Positions 1 to 9,372 of a stretch of DNA of 64,000 bases are shown here, one piece after another (position 1 is the first letter of the stretch; each line of letters begins with the position of its first letter). The notes under the pieces were generated by a model. It ran no database searches and was not told where the DNA came from. It saw nothing but the letters and a program-made list of their open reading frames with translations. Made by a program: the position numbers and the translations under genes. The stretch comes from Flavobacteriaceae bacterium (lineage in GTDB: Bacteria; Bacteroidota; Bacteroidia; Flavobacteriales; Flavobacteriaceae): contig JADGEL010000003.1 of the NCBI GenBank assembly GCA_016744415.1, positions 248,001 to 312,000 of the forward strand, given 5' to 3'.

Positions 1-1
1 C

Positions 2-979
2 GCCTTCGAGCTCAAAGAAGTTTCGAATCCAATTTTAAATGATGGGCAAGTTTTAATAAAATCTGAAGGGTTTGGTTTAAACTATGCCGATATTATGGCA
101 ATTCAAGGTAATTATAAAGATTGCCCGCCTCTGCCAGCAATTATTGGTTATGATGTAGTTGGCAAAATTATTGAAACCAAAGGTGATTGTGGAAAACTAG
201 AAATAGGCAATCGCGTAACAGCCATGACACGTTTTGGAGGTTATGCAGAGTTAGCTGTTTCAGAAAGTGCTGCTTGTGCTGTTATTAAGAAGGATATAGA
301 AACTGGCAAAGCAATGGCTTTGACCACGCAATATAGCACTGCATATTATTGCTTTAATGAAGTTGTGAATTTATATAAAGGTGATAAAGTTTTAATCCAT
401 GCCGCAGCTGGTGGCGTTGGAACTGCCTTGGTGCAAATGGCAAAAGATAGAGGATGTGAAATTTTTGGAACTTGTGGGGCTGATGAAAAAATGGAGTATT
501 TAAAATCTTTGGGGGTACATCATCCAATAAATTATAGAAAGGATGATTTTTATGAAGTAATAAAAAAAATTCATGGTGAACATTGTTTGGACACTATCTT
601 TGATGCCGTTGGTGGTGAATCTGTTAAAAATGGTTTTAAGCTCTTAGGGGCTGGTGGAAGGTTGGTAGTTTTTGGTGCTGCGAGTATTACAGACAAAAAT
701 ATTTTTGGAAAATTAAAAACTGTCTTCGGTTTTGGATGGTATCATCCACTAAAATTTATTATGACTTCTAAGGCTATAATTGGTGTTAATATGTTACGTA
801 TAGGAGATAGCAAACCTCATGTCTTAAAACGTTGTTTGGAGAATGTAGTGAAACAAGTTGAAGCTAAAACTTTAAACCCAACAGTTGCTAAAGTCTTTAC
901 TATTGATCAATTAGCAGATGCTCATAATTATTTAAAAAACAGAAAATCTATTGGTAAGATTACTGTAGTATGGAAATAA
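2..979 (+). CDS. Zinc-independent medium-chain dehydrogenase / quinone oxidoreductase, 5' end cut
   Basis: The frame is open from the left edge, so the true start lies outside the window; the first in-frame ATG at 95 is internal. The visible part is 325 residues. A nucleotide-binding Rossmann motif AAAGGVGTALVQMAK lies at about residues 133-147, followed by the typical DAVGG segment near residue 205. The catalytic zinc ligands of alcohol dehydrogenases are not evident, which fits the quinone oxidoreductase / VAT1-like branch of the MDR superfamily. These enzymes use NADPH to reduce quinones or enones in the cytoplasm; the actual substrate cannot be told from sequence. It ends at a bidirectional terminator shared with the convergent outer-membrane gene. 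Confidence 0.85.
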   Translation, partial: AFELKEVSNPILNDGQVLIKSEGFGLNYADIMAIQGNYKDCPPLPAIIGYDVVGKIIETKGDCGKLEIGNRVTAMTRFGGYAELAVSESAACAVIKKDIETGKAMALTTQYSTAYYCFNEVVNLYKGDKVLIHAAAGGVGTALVQMAKDRGCEIFGTCGADEKMEYLKSLGVHHPINYRKDDFYEVIKKIHGEHCLDTIFDAVGGESVKNGFKLLGAGGRLVVFGAASITDKNIFGKLKTVFGFGWYHPLKFIMTSKAIIGVNMLRIGDSKPHVLKRCLENVVKQVEAKTLNPTVAKVFTIDQLADAHNYLKNRKSIGKITVVWK

Positions 980-1007
980 AATAGATTCTCACTTTTACGA
1001 GAAATAA

Positions 1008-1041
1008 AAAACCCATCAACTTTTATAGGCTGATGGGTTTT
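1008..1041. terminator. Bidirectional intrinsic terminator
   Basis: Stem AAAACCCATCA / TGATGGGTTTT with a 12-nt loop, flanked by A and T runs, lies between two convergent genes and should stop both the dehydrogenase (+) and the FadL-like gene (-). Confidence 0.85.
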
Positions 1042-1061
1042 TTGGGGTTAAAAAGTTTTAT

Positions 1062-2480
1062 TTATTCTGGCATTACTTCTTCTGTTTTGTTTTTTTGACC
1101 AAATGTATAACTTACGCCAAATTGAGCCATCCAAGTTGTCATGTCATATTCAACTGATGAACCTGGAATTTCTCCTAAAGGATTTGTTGAACTAATCATT
1201 TGAGGATTTAACATTTTTCCAGATGTCTTTCCATCACTCATACCATAATGAAACATTCCATCTACTCTGAATGATTTATTAATATCAAAACTTAAGCCTC
1301 CTTGAAATGCATTTGCAATAACTGCTGTTGCAGGCACAGAAAACATAGCTTCTTCATCAGAAATAGGGTTAGAACTATAAGTGTAACCTAAACGTATTGG
1401 TAACCTTTCAAATCCTTTATATTGTATCCCTGCAGAAACAACAGACATGTTTTCCCAACCAAAACCATTTACTGCTCCAGTAGGAAACCCAGCGGTAAGA
1501 CCACTAGAAGCAATTTCCCAACCAGAAGCTTCAAAGCCATCTGTATTAGAATACTCTACATAACGATAATCTAGTGCTAAATCAAAATCACCTTTTGAAT
1601 ACCCTAAACCAACAGAATAAATTGCTGGATAATTCATTGTAAAATCAGTGGTTCCTTCAGAACCATCAGGAAAAGTGTTTTCAAACTCGTAAGCACTAAA
1701 ATATTGAGGTGTTTTATAAGAAATACCTGCTTTAAATCCTTTAAGAGAATCATAAAAAAGACCTAACTGACCACCAAAACCAAATGCAGTAGCATTGTCT
1801 GTTTTTGGGTAACCAACTGGATTACCTAAAGCATCAAATGGACTTGCCAATGGGCTTGGAGATAATTCTAACGCTGAATAATTAACTGTTGGTTGAATGC
1901 CAATAGAAAAATGTTCATCTACTTGGTAAGCCCAAGTAAATCCAATTTGCAATAACATATAACTAGATTCCATATGACCAAAACCCATTGCTTGTTGTGG
2001 ATATAATATAGGGTTTGAGCCTACAGTTGGATTAAAAGTTGGACTCATAGGGTTATTTGTTTCTTGAGGAAAATCAACTCCAAAGCCACTCACACCAAAC
2101 ATAGAAACACCAAATTTACTTTTGCTCTCTTTTTTACCCCAAACAAAAGCCAAAGCTGGCATTGGAGAAATTCCTAACTCTGAATCAGTTTCTCCGCTAA
2201 CACCGGGAGCCCCAGGACCTAACATTCCTGCTGGTAGAGATGAATATAAAGTAGGAGTACCTTTAAACAACCCAATATCTAGTTTAATAATTGTGCCATC
2301 AAATGATGTTAGAGTTGCAGGGTTCCATTGCATTGCACCACTAATATCTATTGGTTGCGCAGTAGCTGCTCCACCCATAGACATATTAACTGCTCCTACA
2401 CCTTGCATCAAATGCCCTGTTTGTGCAAAAGCAAAAGTTGTGAATAATAGAAAACTGAATTTAAAAATTTTACGTAACAT
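1062..2480 (-). CDS. FadL/OmpP1-family outer-membrane transport protein
   Basis: 472 residues with an N-terminal signal peptide (MLRKIFKFSFLLFTTFAFAQ, cleavage after FAQ). The mature start GHLMQGVGAVNMSMGGAATA resembles the N-terminal hatch of the OmpP1/FadL/TodX family, and the rest alternates short aromatic-rich strands as in a 14-strand beta barrel, ending in an aromatic-rich strand (VSYTFGQ) and a short tail. In Proteobacteria this family imports long-chain fatty acids or other hydrophobic compounds; the substrate here is unknown. It starts at an ATG 28 nt below a good -7 promoter box and stands alone between two intergenic regions. Confidence 0.85.
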   Translation of the reverse strand: MLRKIFKFSFLLFTTFAFAQTGHLMQGVGAVNMSMGGAATAQPIDISGAMQWNPATLTSFDGTIIKLDIGLFKGTPTLYSSLPAGMLGPGAPGVSGETDSELGISPMPALAFVWGKKESKSKFGVSMFGVSGFGVDFPQETNNPMSPTFNPTVGSNPILYPQQAMGFGHMESSYMLLQIGFTWAYQVDEHFSIGIQPTVNYSALELSPSPLASPFDALGNPVGYPKTDNATAFGFGGQLGLFYDSLKGFKAGISYKTPQYFSAYEFENTFPDGSEGTTDFTMNYPAIYSVGLGYSKGDFDLALDYRYVEYSNTDGFEASGWEIASSGLTAGFPTGAVNGFGWENMSVVSAGIQYKGFERLPIRLGYTYSSNPISDEEAMFSVPATAVIANAFQGGLSFDINKSFRVDGMFHYGMSDGKTSGKMLNPQMISSTNPLGEIPGSSVEYDMTTWMAQFGVSYTFGQKNKTEEVMPE

Positions 2481-2508
2481 AATTGTTAATTTTTGATTGG
2501 ATTTGAGT

Positions 2509-2549
2509 CAAATGTAAGGATTGTTTTTAATTTTGTAACTTATTGTTAC
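2509..2549 (-). promoter_or_regulatory. Promoter box and GTAAC inverted repeat upstream of the FadL-like gene
   Basis: On the minus strand TACATTTG (2509-2516) matches the Bacteroidota -7 consensus TAnnTTTG. Upstream, GTAAC-N5-GTTAC (2535-2549) is a perfect 5-bp inverted repeat overlapping the place where the -33 element would be, a plausible operator. No clear TTTG -33 element is present. Confidence 0.4.
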
Positions 2550-2722
2550 GGCACCACACCTTACAACTTTATGTAATTCTTATATATCTTACCAATCGGT
2601 TAATAATACGCAAATTTATAGTGGATTTTATTATGCTAATATGACTTATATCAGTTTTAGAAAAAAAAGAGAACTCCAATTAACACTTTATAGACAATGT
2701 CTTTCTAATCCGATTAAATTAC

Positions 2723-2730
2723 TAATTTTG
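2723..2730 (+). promoter_or_regulatory. Putative -7 promoter box of the 172-aa gene
   Basis: TAATTTTG fits TAnnTTTG and lies 21 nt before the ATG at 2752. No -33 TTTG is evident, so support is from the -7 box alone. Confidence 0.35.
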
Positions 2731-2751
2731 TTTTGATAAAAAAATCACTTT

Positions 2752-3270
2752 ATGGAAGATCTCCTCATGAACATTATTTCTTTTACAGCCCCTTCTATTG
2801 TTGTTGGTGTTATGGCTTATTATTTTTTCTTACGCCTTACTAAAAGTGAGGAAACACAGAAGCGATTTATCTTATTTAAAGAAGATAAAAAAGTAACACT
2901 CCCTGTTCGGTTACAGGCTTATGAAAGGATGACATTAGTGATGGAACGTATCAATCCATCAAAATTATTGATTCGCATTACACCTACTTCGGATGATAAA
3001 GAGTTATATCTTCAAAAATTAGTACAGAGTATTGAGCAAGAGTTTGAGCATAATTTATCGCAACAAATTTATATTTCAGAAAAATGTTGGAGTGTTTTAA
3101 TGACATCAAAAAATGCAACCTCGCATATTATCAAGAAAACTGCTGAAAATGAAGAATTAAAATCTGCACAAGAATTAAGAGAGGCTGTTTTGCAAAAAAT
3201 GGTTGATAGCAACCCTCCTTCACAAACAGGTTTAACTTTTATTAAGGAAGAAGTTAAGGAGTTGTTTTAA
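2752..3270 (+). CDS. Membrane-anchored protein of unknown function
   Basis: 172 residues. An N-terminal membrane segment (about residues 6-28, NIISFTAPSIVVGVMAYYFF) is followed by a soluble, charged region of mixed helix and strand (VTLPVRLQAYERMTLVMERI, later WSVLMTSKNAT). The pattern resembles a short Bacteroidota-restricted family of inner-membrane-anchored proteins, but I do not recognise a characterised member and assign no function. A second ATG (2770) lies six codons in and could also be used. It is a single gene ended by degenerate repeat sequence and a shared terminator. Confidence 0.75.
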   Translation: MEDLLMNIISFTAPSIVVGVMAYYFFLRLTKSEETQKRFILFKEDKKVTLPVRLQAYERMTLVMERINPSKLLIRITPTSDDKELYLQKLVQSIEQEFEHNLSQQIYISEKCWSVLMTSKNATSHIIKKTAENEELKSAQELREAVLQKMVDSNPPSQTGLTFIKEEVKELF

Positions 3271-3335
3271 TCAAAATACCACTTTGTTCTTCGATAAAAG
3301 ACAAAAGGATGTAAGCTATCAAATAGCCAGTATCT

Positions 3336-3419
3336 TTGCGAGGAACACAGTGACGAAGCAAACTCTCAATTAGAAATAAACAGATTGCTTTAACTGCAAA
3401 AACAGTTTTGCAATGACGC
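3336..3419. repeat. Degenerate intergenic palindromic repeat
   Basis: The stretch has the layout of small flavobacterial intergenic repeats: TTGCGAGGAACACAGTGACG then AAGCAAACT, a spacer, AGATTGCTT (one mismatch from a perfect inverted copy), a small hairpin TGCAAAA-ACAG-TTTTGCA and a closing GCAATGACG. It is decayed, with arms no longer fully complementary. Inference from general familiarity with such repeats; other copies would lie outside this window. Confidence 0.5.
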
Positions 3420-3427
3420 TAAAAAAT

Positions 3428-3465
3428 AAAAGTTCCGAAATTGAAAATTCAATTTCGGAACTTTT
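3428..3465. terminator. Bidirectional intrinsic terminator
   Basis: An 18-bp perfect stem AAAAGTTCCGAAATTGAA / TTCAATTTCGGAACTTTT with a 2-nt centre, between the convergent 172-aa gene and the aminopeptidase gene. Confidence 0.8.
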
Positions 3466-3485
3466 CAATAATATAATAAACGTTT

Positions 3486-4940
3486 TTAATCTAACCTTGG
3501 CAAATGAAAAGCATTTAAAATGCTTGCCTCTTTCATCATCTCTTCAATATCATCAGCATGTCTTGGTGCCATTTCTGATAAATTTACTGGACCACTTGTT
3601 GTCACTAAAATATCATCTTCAATACGTACAGCAATACCCCACCATTTTTCATCGCAATCACTCCCCTCTGGAATATAAATTCCAGGTTCTACGGTTATGA
3701 CCATGTTTTCTTTTAACTCACCTCTATTACTTAAATCATGTACATCTAAACCTATATGATGTGATGTGCCATGAGGAAAATATTTACGGCCTTGGTCAAC
3801 GGATTCAATAATCCCAAGTTTAACCAGCCCTTCATTGATAATATCTCTACCAACTTGATCAATTTCTCCCATTGTTGCACCAACGACTGTTTTGGCTATC
3901 CCAGCTTCTTGAGCTGCAAACACCAAATCATAAATAATACGTTGCTCATTATTAAATTTTCCGTTTGCAGGGATCGTTCGTGTAACATCTGCAGTATACC
4001 CATGATATTCGGCTCCTAAATCCATTAAAATCATTTCTTTGCCAGCGCTCATTTCAGTGTTCTCTGTATAATGTAAAATACAGCCATTGTTACCAACACC
4101 AACTATTGATGGATATCCTTCATATTCAGCTCCATATTTTTTGTAAATAAACTCGTGTACTCCTTGTATTTCTCCCTCAGACATTTCTGGGTGCATCGCT
4201 TTCATAATTTCAATTTGACCAACGGCAGAAATTTCAACAGCTTTTTTTAGTAATACTAATTCATCTTGAGTTTTAATCTCACGTAAATTGGCCATTAAAG
4301 TTCGTAGTGATGTTACATCAATATTAGTGGTAACATCCACAACATTATCACCAACTGGGATACTTGATTTCAATGCTTGGTAATTTGCTTTAATTTTAAA
4401 TTGGTCGATTAAATTGTATAAATCTGCCTTATCTCTTTTTGAATCTCTCACATCATTTTTAAAATCTTTGAATAAAACTTTGTTAAAAGTTAAAAAATCA
4501 ATAGTACTATTTTCAAAATCTTCTCCGTTAAAAACTTGATCAAATCCCATTTTAGAAACACCTTCTACTCCTAACCTTCTACCCGTCCACATTTCATATT
4601 GAGGATGTCTTTTCCTAACATAGATTATCTCATTATAACTTGCTTCACTATTAGTTTGGGCTTCCGAAAAAATCAACAACATGGTGTTTGGTTCATTATA
4701 ACCAGTTAAATAATAAAAATTTGGATCTTGATGATATACATAATCTACATCGTTAGCTCTATTACGCACTGGATTCGCAAAAAATATTGCTACAGAATTT
4801 TCTGGCATCGAAGCTCTTAAAGCTTCTCTTCTTTCTTTATGAAAACCAGACGATAAATAATCTGTTGGTAAATCGGTTTGTGCAAAGCTGTTAATTATAA
4901 GTAAACAAATGATTGATGTGAGGAGATACTTTAGTTTCAT
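3486..4940 (-). CDS. Exported Xaa-Pro aminopeptidase (aminopeptidase P family, M24B)
   Basis: 484 residues. The signal peptide is MKLKYLLTSIICLLIINSFAQ. An aminopeptidase P N-terminal domain (about residues 25-180) precedes the pita-bread M24 catalytic domain (about 215-465). The two-metal site is visible: Asp pair in MDLGAEYHGYTADVTRTIP, His in HGTSHHIGLDVHD, Glu in ITVEPGIYIP and Glu in VRIEDDILVT. The enzyme removes N-terminal residues preceding proline from peptides, here presumably in the periplasm, which suggests a role in use of external peptides. A -7 box (TATATTTG) lies 20 nt upstream of the ATG. Confidence 0.92.
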   Translation of the reverse strand: MKLKYLLTSIICLLIINSFAQTDLPTDYLSSGFHKERREALRASMPENSVAIFFANPVRNRANDVDYVYHQDPNFYYLTGYNEPNTMLLIFSEAQTNSEASYNEIIYVRKRHPQYEMWTGRRLGVEGVSKMGFDQVFNGEDFENSTIDFLTFNKVLFKDFKNDVRDSKRDKADLYNLIDQFKIKANYQALKSSIPVGDNVVDVTTNIDVTSLRTLMANLREIKTQDELVLLKKAVEISAVGQIEIMKAMHPEMSEGEIQGVHEFIYKKYGAEYEGYPSIVGVGNNGCILHYTENTEMSAGKEMILMDLGAEYHGYTADVTRTIPANGKFNNEQRIIYDLVFAAQEAGIAKTVVGATMGEIDQVGRDIINEGLVKLGIIESVDQGRKYFPHGTSHHIGLDVHDLSNRGELKENMVITVEPGIYIPEGSDCDEKWWGIAVRIEDDILVTTSGPVNLSEMAPRHADDIEEMMKEASILNAFHLPRLD

Positions 4941-4960
4941 TATTGGATGGTTTTAAGTTT

Positions 4961-4968
4961 CAAATATA
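4961..4968 (-). promoter_or_regulatory. Putative -7 promoter box of the aminopeptidase gene
   Basis: TATATTTG on the minus strand, 20 nt before the start codon; no obvious -33 partner. Confidence 0.4.
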
Positions 4969-5087
4969 ACAATAAACTGAAAAGTAAAAAGGTTAAATAT
5001 TTGTTAGCTGCAATCTCAAAAAATATATGTTGATTTCCTTAGAATTAATTCTTCTTTATTTTTTAATTTAGCGCAAAATTAAATCAG

Positions 5088-6173
5088 ATGAAGAATACAG
5101 CATTAACATTAGTTCACGAATCTTTAGGCGCTAAAATAGTCCCATTTGCAGGATATAATATGCCTGTGCAATATGAGGGAATTAATATAGAACATGAAAC
5201 TGTACGTAAAGGTGTTGGCGTTTTTGATGTGACGCATATGGGTGAATTTTTAATTGAAGGACCTAAAGCATTAGAATTAATTCAGAAAGTAACTTCTAAT
5301 GATGCTTCTAAACTAGCGTTAGGAGATGCGCAGTATTCTTGTTTTCCAAATGAAACTGGTGGAATAGTTGATGATTTAATTTGCTATAGAATTAAGGAAT
5401 ACACCTATTTATTAGTAGTAAATGCCTCTAATATTGAAAAAGATTGGAATTGGATTTCGAAGCATAATGAGTCTATTGGAGCTGAAATGAAAAATATTTC
5501 TGATACTTATTCTCTTTTAGCAATTCAAGGACCAAAAGCAATTGAAGCGATGCAAGCTATTACTTCGATTGATTTGAGTGCTATCCCATTTTATAAATTT
5601 AAAGTAGGTGATTTTGCTGGTATAGAGCATGTAATTATTTCGGCAACGGGATATACAGGTTCTGGTGGATTTGAAATTTATTGTAAAAATGAAGAGGCTC
5701 AACAAGTATGGGATAAAGTTTTTGAAGCTGGCACTGATTTTGGAATTAAACCAATTGGGTTGGCGGCTCGTGATACCTTGCGATTAGAAATGGGTTATTG
5801 CCTGTATGGAAACGATATTAATGATACTACATCTCCTATAGAAGCAGGTTTGGGTTGGATTACAAAATTTACCAAAGACTTTGTAAATAACAAAAACTTA
5901 AAAGCTCAAAAAGAAGCAGGAGTGACTCGTAAATTAGTAGCTTTTGAATTAGATGAACGCGGAATTCCAAGACATGACTACCCTATTGTTGATGTTGATG
6001 GAAATGAAATAGGTATTGTTACTTCTGGTACTATGAGTCCATCACTTAAAAAAGGAATTGGAATGGGCTATGTTACCAAAGAACATTCTAAAAGAGATTC
6101 TAAAATTTATATTCAAGTTCGTAAAAAAGTGATACCTGCTACAATTGTTAGATTGCCTTTTTATAAAGGATAA
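5088..6173 (+). CDS. gcvT: Glycine cleavage system aminomethyltransferase (T protein)
   Basis: 361 residues, the usual length. GcvT transfers the methylene group from aminomethylated H protein to tetrahydrofolate, releasing ammonia, in cytoplasmic glycine breakdown. Seen: [14 protein letters not shown] near residues 46-59, [11 protein letters not shown] near 186-196 and [19 protein letters not shown] near 227-245, all hallmarks of the family, and a complete C-terminal barrel ([20 protein letters not shown]). gcvP and gcvH are not adjacent. glyA, which makes the same folate product, is about 14 kb away in this window. No glycine riboswitch is seen in the 147-bp upstream gap. Confidence 0.95.
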   Translation: MKNTALTLVHESLGAKIVPFAGYNMPVQYEGINIEHETVRKGVGVFDVTHMGEFLIEGPKALELIQKVTSNDASKLALGDAQYSCFPNETGGIVDDLICYRIKEYTYLLVVNASNIEKDWNWISKHNESIGAEMKNISDTYSLLAIQGPKAIEAMQAITSIDLSAIPFYKFKVGDFAGIEHVIISATGYTGSGGFEIYCKNEEAQQVWDKVFEAGTDFGIKPIGLAARDTLRLEMGYCLYGNDINDTTSPIEAGLGWITKFTKDFVNNKNLKAQKEAGVTRKLVAFELDERGIPRHDYPIVDVDGNEIGIVTSGTMSPSLKKGIGMGYVTKEHSKRDSKIYIQVRKKVIPATIVRLPFYKG

Positions 6174-6255
6174 AAAAGCAGTTACATTTAAGACAATACC
6201 AAATATTTCTAAATATTAAAGCACATTAAACACCCTTTAAATTAAATTCTTATTT

Positions 6256-6732
6256 ATGGAGTATTTCACACTCGCAAGAGTAATACATGTTTTGGCCGTT
6301 GTGCTTTGGATTGGTGGAGTTGCAATGGTAACAACAGTAATTATTCCTGCGGTTAAAAACATGAAATCGAAAGAAGATAAAATCGAAACATTTGAAAAAA
6401 TTGAAGGCAGATTTGCAATTCAAGCAAAAATCACAACACTAATAACAGCACTCTCAGGATTTTATATGTTGTATGAAATGGATGCATGGGGCCGTTATTT
6501 AGATGTTAAGTTTTGGTGGATTCATGCCATGACAATTGTTTGGATACTTTTTACTTTGGTATTGTTTGTTTTAGAACCACTTGTTTTACATAAACTTTTT
6601 AAAAAATACGCTGAAGAAAATCCAGAGAAAACTTTTATTATTATTCATAGAGCACATTGGGTGCTGCTTACTTTAAGTTTAATTACAATTACTGGTGCTA
6701 TTGCAGGAAGTCATGGTTGGTACTTTTTTTAA
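6256..6732 (+). CDS. Four-helix integral membrane protein, CopD-like
   Basis: 158 residues with about four membrane helices: near residues 5-28, 58-74, 86-108 and 132-152. The first helix reads RVIHVLAVVLWIGGVAM, where the buried His followed by WIGG resembles CopD-type and related haem/copper membrane domains. Further histidines occur in helix 3 (WWIHAM) and near helix 4 (IIHRAHW). The conserved histidines hint at metal or haem binding in the inner membrane, but the function is unknown. It follows gcvT by 82 bp, so it may share its transcript. Confidence 0.75.
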   Translation: MEYFTLARVIHVLAVVLWIGGVAMVTTVIIPAVKNMKSKEDKIETFEKIEGRFAIQAKITTLITALSGFYMLYEMDAWGRYLDVKFWWIHAMTIVWILFTLVLFVLEPLVLHKLFKKYAEENPEKTFIIIHRAHWVLLTLSLITITGAIAGSHGWYFF

Positions 6733-6768
6733 TTAACATTTACTTTAAAAGTATTTAAGAGGCATAAC

Positions 6769-6806
6769 AACAACACCTTTCAAATATTAAAATGAAAGGT
6801 GTTGTT
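6769..6806. terminator. Bidirectional intrinsic terminator
   Basis: A 14-bp perfect stem AACAACACCTTTCA / TGAAAGGTGTTGTT with a 10-nt loop and a following T tract, between the convergent membrane-protein gene and clpC. Confidence 0.85.
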
Positions 6807-6828
6807 TTATGATAATAAAATCGATTAA

Positions 6829-9372
6829 TTACTCAACCTCTTTCTTATCCTTTTTAATTTTAATTGTCAATTCATTAGATTTTGAATCCAAATCCATTGT
6901 GATAGTATCACCTTCAGATAATTTAGAATTTACAATTTCTTGAGCCAAAGCATCTTCAATATATTTTTGGATTGCTCTTTTTAATGGTCTTGCACCATAT
7001 TGCTTATCATAACCTTTATCAGCAATAAAATCTTTTGCTTTATTTGTAAGATTCAACGTATATCCTAACCCAGAAATTCTTTTTAATAACAGGTCTAATT
7101 CAATATCAATAATATTATGAATATCATCTCTTTCTAATGAATTAAACACAATCACATCATCAATTCTATTTAAAAATTCTGGAGCAAATGATTTTTTTAA
7201 TGCATTTTCTATCACACTTTTAGCATGAGCATCTGCCTGCTCTTTTTTTGATGCGGTTCCAAATCCAACACCAGCACCAAAATCTTTTAATTGACGAGAA
7301 CCAATATTAGATGTCATTATGATAATTGTATTTCTAAAATCGATTCTTCTACCTAGACTATCTGTTATATACCCATCATCTAAAATTTGAAGAAGCATAT
7401 TAAACACATCTGGATGTGCTTTTTCAATTTCATCTAATAAAACAACAGCATACGGTTTACGCCTAATTTTCTCTGTAAGTTGTCCTCCTTCTTCATATCC
7501 AACATACCCAGGAGGTGCTCCAATTAAACGTGAAATAGCAAATTTTTCCATATACTCGCTCATGTCTATTCTAATTAAAGCTTCGTCGTTATCAAACAAC
7601 TCTCTTGCTAAAACTTTTGCCAATTGTGTTTTACCAACTCCCGTTTGCCCCAGGAAAATAAATGACCCAATAGGCTTGTTAGGATCTTTTAACCCCACAC
7701 GATTTCGCTGAATAGCCTTTACAACTTTAGTTACAGCATCATTTTGACCAATTACCTTGCCTTTAATTAGTTGAGGCAATTCTCCTAAACGATTACTTTC
7801 TGCTTCTGAAACTCTATTAACAGGAATTCCAGTCATCATTGAAACTACTTCTGCAACATTATCTTCAGTAACAATTTCACGATTTAATCTAGAAGCATCT
7901 TCCCATTCACTTTGAGCAGTTGTCAATAAATTTTCCAACCTTTTTTCATCATCTCTCAGCTTTGCTGCTTCTTCAAATTTTTGACTATTAACCGCATTCG
8001 TTTTATCTAGTTTTACCTTTTCTAACTGCGATTCAAAATCCAACACCTCTTTTGGTACCACAATATTAGTGATATGAATTCGAGACCCTGCTTCATCTAA
8101 CGCATCAATCGCTTTGTCTGGCAAATAGCGATCAGTCATATATCTATTGGTTAATTTTACACATGCTTCGATAGCATCATTTGTATAATCTACATTATGA
8201 TGCGCTTCGTATTTATCCTTAATATTATGTAAGATTTCTATTGTTTCTTCAACAGATGTTGGCTCAACAATTACCTTTTGAAAGCGTCTTTCTAGGGCAC
8301 CGTCTTTTTCAATATTTTGACGAAACTCATCTAAAGTTGTTGCTCCAATACATTGAATTTCTCCACGAGCCAATGCAGGTTTTAACATGTTAGATGCATC
8401 TAAAGAACCTGTTGCTCCACCTGCACCAACTATGGTATGAATTTCATCTATAAACAAAATGATGTCTTCATTTTTTTCAAGTTCATTCATCAAAGCTTTC
8501 ATGCGCTCTTCAAATTGACCACGGTATTTTGTACCAGCAACTAAGCTTGCTAAATCAAGTGAAACTATTCTTTTATTAAATAATATTCGTGATACTTTTT
8601 TTTGGATAATTCGCAAAGCCAATCCTTCTGCAATGGCAGATTTACCTACACCAGGTTCGCCTATCAACATTGGGTTGTTTTTTTTGCGGCGACTCAAAAT
8701 TTGTGACACGCGCTCAATTTCTTTTTTTCTACCTACTACAGGGTCTAACTTATCATCTTCTGCAAGCCGTGTTAAATCACGCCCAAAATTATCCAGGACA
8801 GGAGTTTTTGATTTGGCTGAGGCCTTCCCCTTTGACGGTTGTTGCTCAAATGGATTTTGTTTAGGTTCGTCAAAATCATCATCTGAAGGAGTTTCAGAAG
8901 TTGGTGTAATTGTTATATCTGTTTCAGCATTAGGATTTAATTGTTGAAAAATAGATTTTACTTCATCGTAATCTACATTAAACTTTGCAAGTAATTTTGT
9001 AGTCGGATCATTTTCATTTCGCAAAACACACAATAATAAATGTGCTGTATTTACAGCTTCACTTTTAAAAAGTTTTGCTTCTAAAAAAGAAGTTTTTAAT
9101 GCCTTTTCTGCTTGTCTTGTTAGATGTAAATTTTTCTTTTGATTAACCGCAGAAATTATTGGACTTGCAGGACTTTGCAATTCTACTTTCTTGCGCAAAT
9201 GTTCTAAATTTACATCTAGAATTTTTAGAATTTCAATGGCTTTTCCATCACCCTTTCGCAAGAGCCCTAAAACCAAATGTTCGGTGCCAATAAATTCATG
9301 TCCCAATCGCAAAGCTTCTTCTTTGCTATAGGCTATCACATCTTTTACTTTAGGTGAAAAATTATCGTCCAT
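6829..9372 (-). CDS. clpC: ClpC-type AAA+ unfoldase subunit of Clp protease
   Basis: 847 residues. The Clp N-terminal double repeat is at about 1-145. AAA module 1 has Walker A GEPGVGKS near 237 and Walker [13 protein letters not shown]-type segment KFEEAAKLRDDEKRLE near 464 sits in a short middle domain, as in ClpC rather than ClpB. AAA module 2 has Walker A GQTGVGKT near 574. The loop GAGVGFGT near 700 carries the VGF tripeptide that docks ClpP, so the protein should feed substrates to ClpP. It acts in cytoplasmic protein quality control. clpP is not in the window. The gene is divergent from gyrA across a 430-bp gap. Confidence 0.93.
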   Translation of the reverse strand: MDDNFSPKVKDVIAYSKEEALRLGHEFIGTEHLVLGLLRKGDGKAIEILKILDVNLEHLRKKVELQSPASPIISAVNQKKNLHLTRQAEKALKTSFLEAKLFKSEAVNTAHLLLCVLRNENDPTTKLLAKFNVDYDEVKSIFQQLNPNAETDITITPTSETPSDDDFDEPKQNPFEQQPSKGKASAKSKTPVLDNFGRDLTRLAEDDKLDPVVGRKKEIERVSQILSRRKKNNPMLIGEPGVGKSAIAEGLALRIIQKKVSRILFNKRIVSLDLASLVAGTKYRGQFEERMKALMNELEKNEDIILFIDEIHTIVGAGGATGSLDASNMLKPALARGEIQCIGATTLDEFRQNIEKDGALERRFQKVIVEPTSVEETIEILHNIKDKYEAHHNVDYTNDAIEACVKLTNRYMTDRYLPDKAIDALDEAGSRIHITNIVVPKEVLDFESQLEKVKLDKTNAVNSQKFEEAAKLRDDEKRLENLLTTAQSEWEDASRLNREIVTEDNVAEVVSMMTGIPVNRVSEAESNRLGELPQLIKGKVIGQNDAVTKVVKAIQRNRVGLKDPNKPIGSFIFLGQTGVGKTQLAKVLARELFDNDEALIRIDMSEYMEKFAISRLIGAPPGYVGYEEGGQLTEKIRRKPYAVVLLDEIEKAHPDVFNMLLQILDDGYITDSLGRRIDFRNTIIIMTSNIGSRQLKDFGAGVGFGTASKKEQADAHAKSVIENALKKSFAPEFLNRIDDVIVFNSLERDDIHNIIDIELDLLLKRISGLGYTLNLTNKAKDFIADKGYDKQYGARPLKRAIQKYIEDALAQEIVNSKLSEGDTITMDLDSKSNELTIKIKKDKKEVE

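Noticed and set aside
2122-2496. 124-codon plus-strand frame inside the FadL-like gene
   Set aside because: Antisense to a clear outer-membrane protein; the composition follows the complement of that gene.
4941-5087. Glycine riboswitch before gcvT
   Set aside because: The AT-rich gap shows none of the tandem aptamer elements; no support.
8633-8947. 104-codon plus-strand frame inside clpC
   Set aside because: Antisense to the ClpC Walker A region; no independent support.
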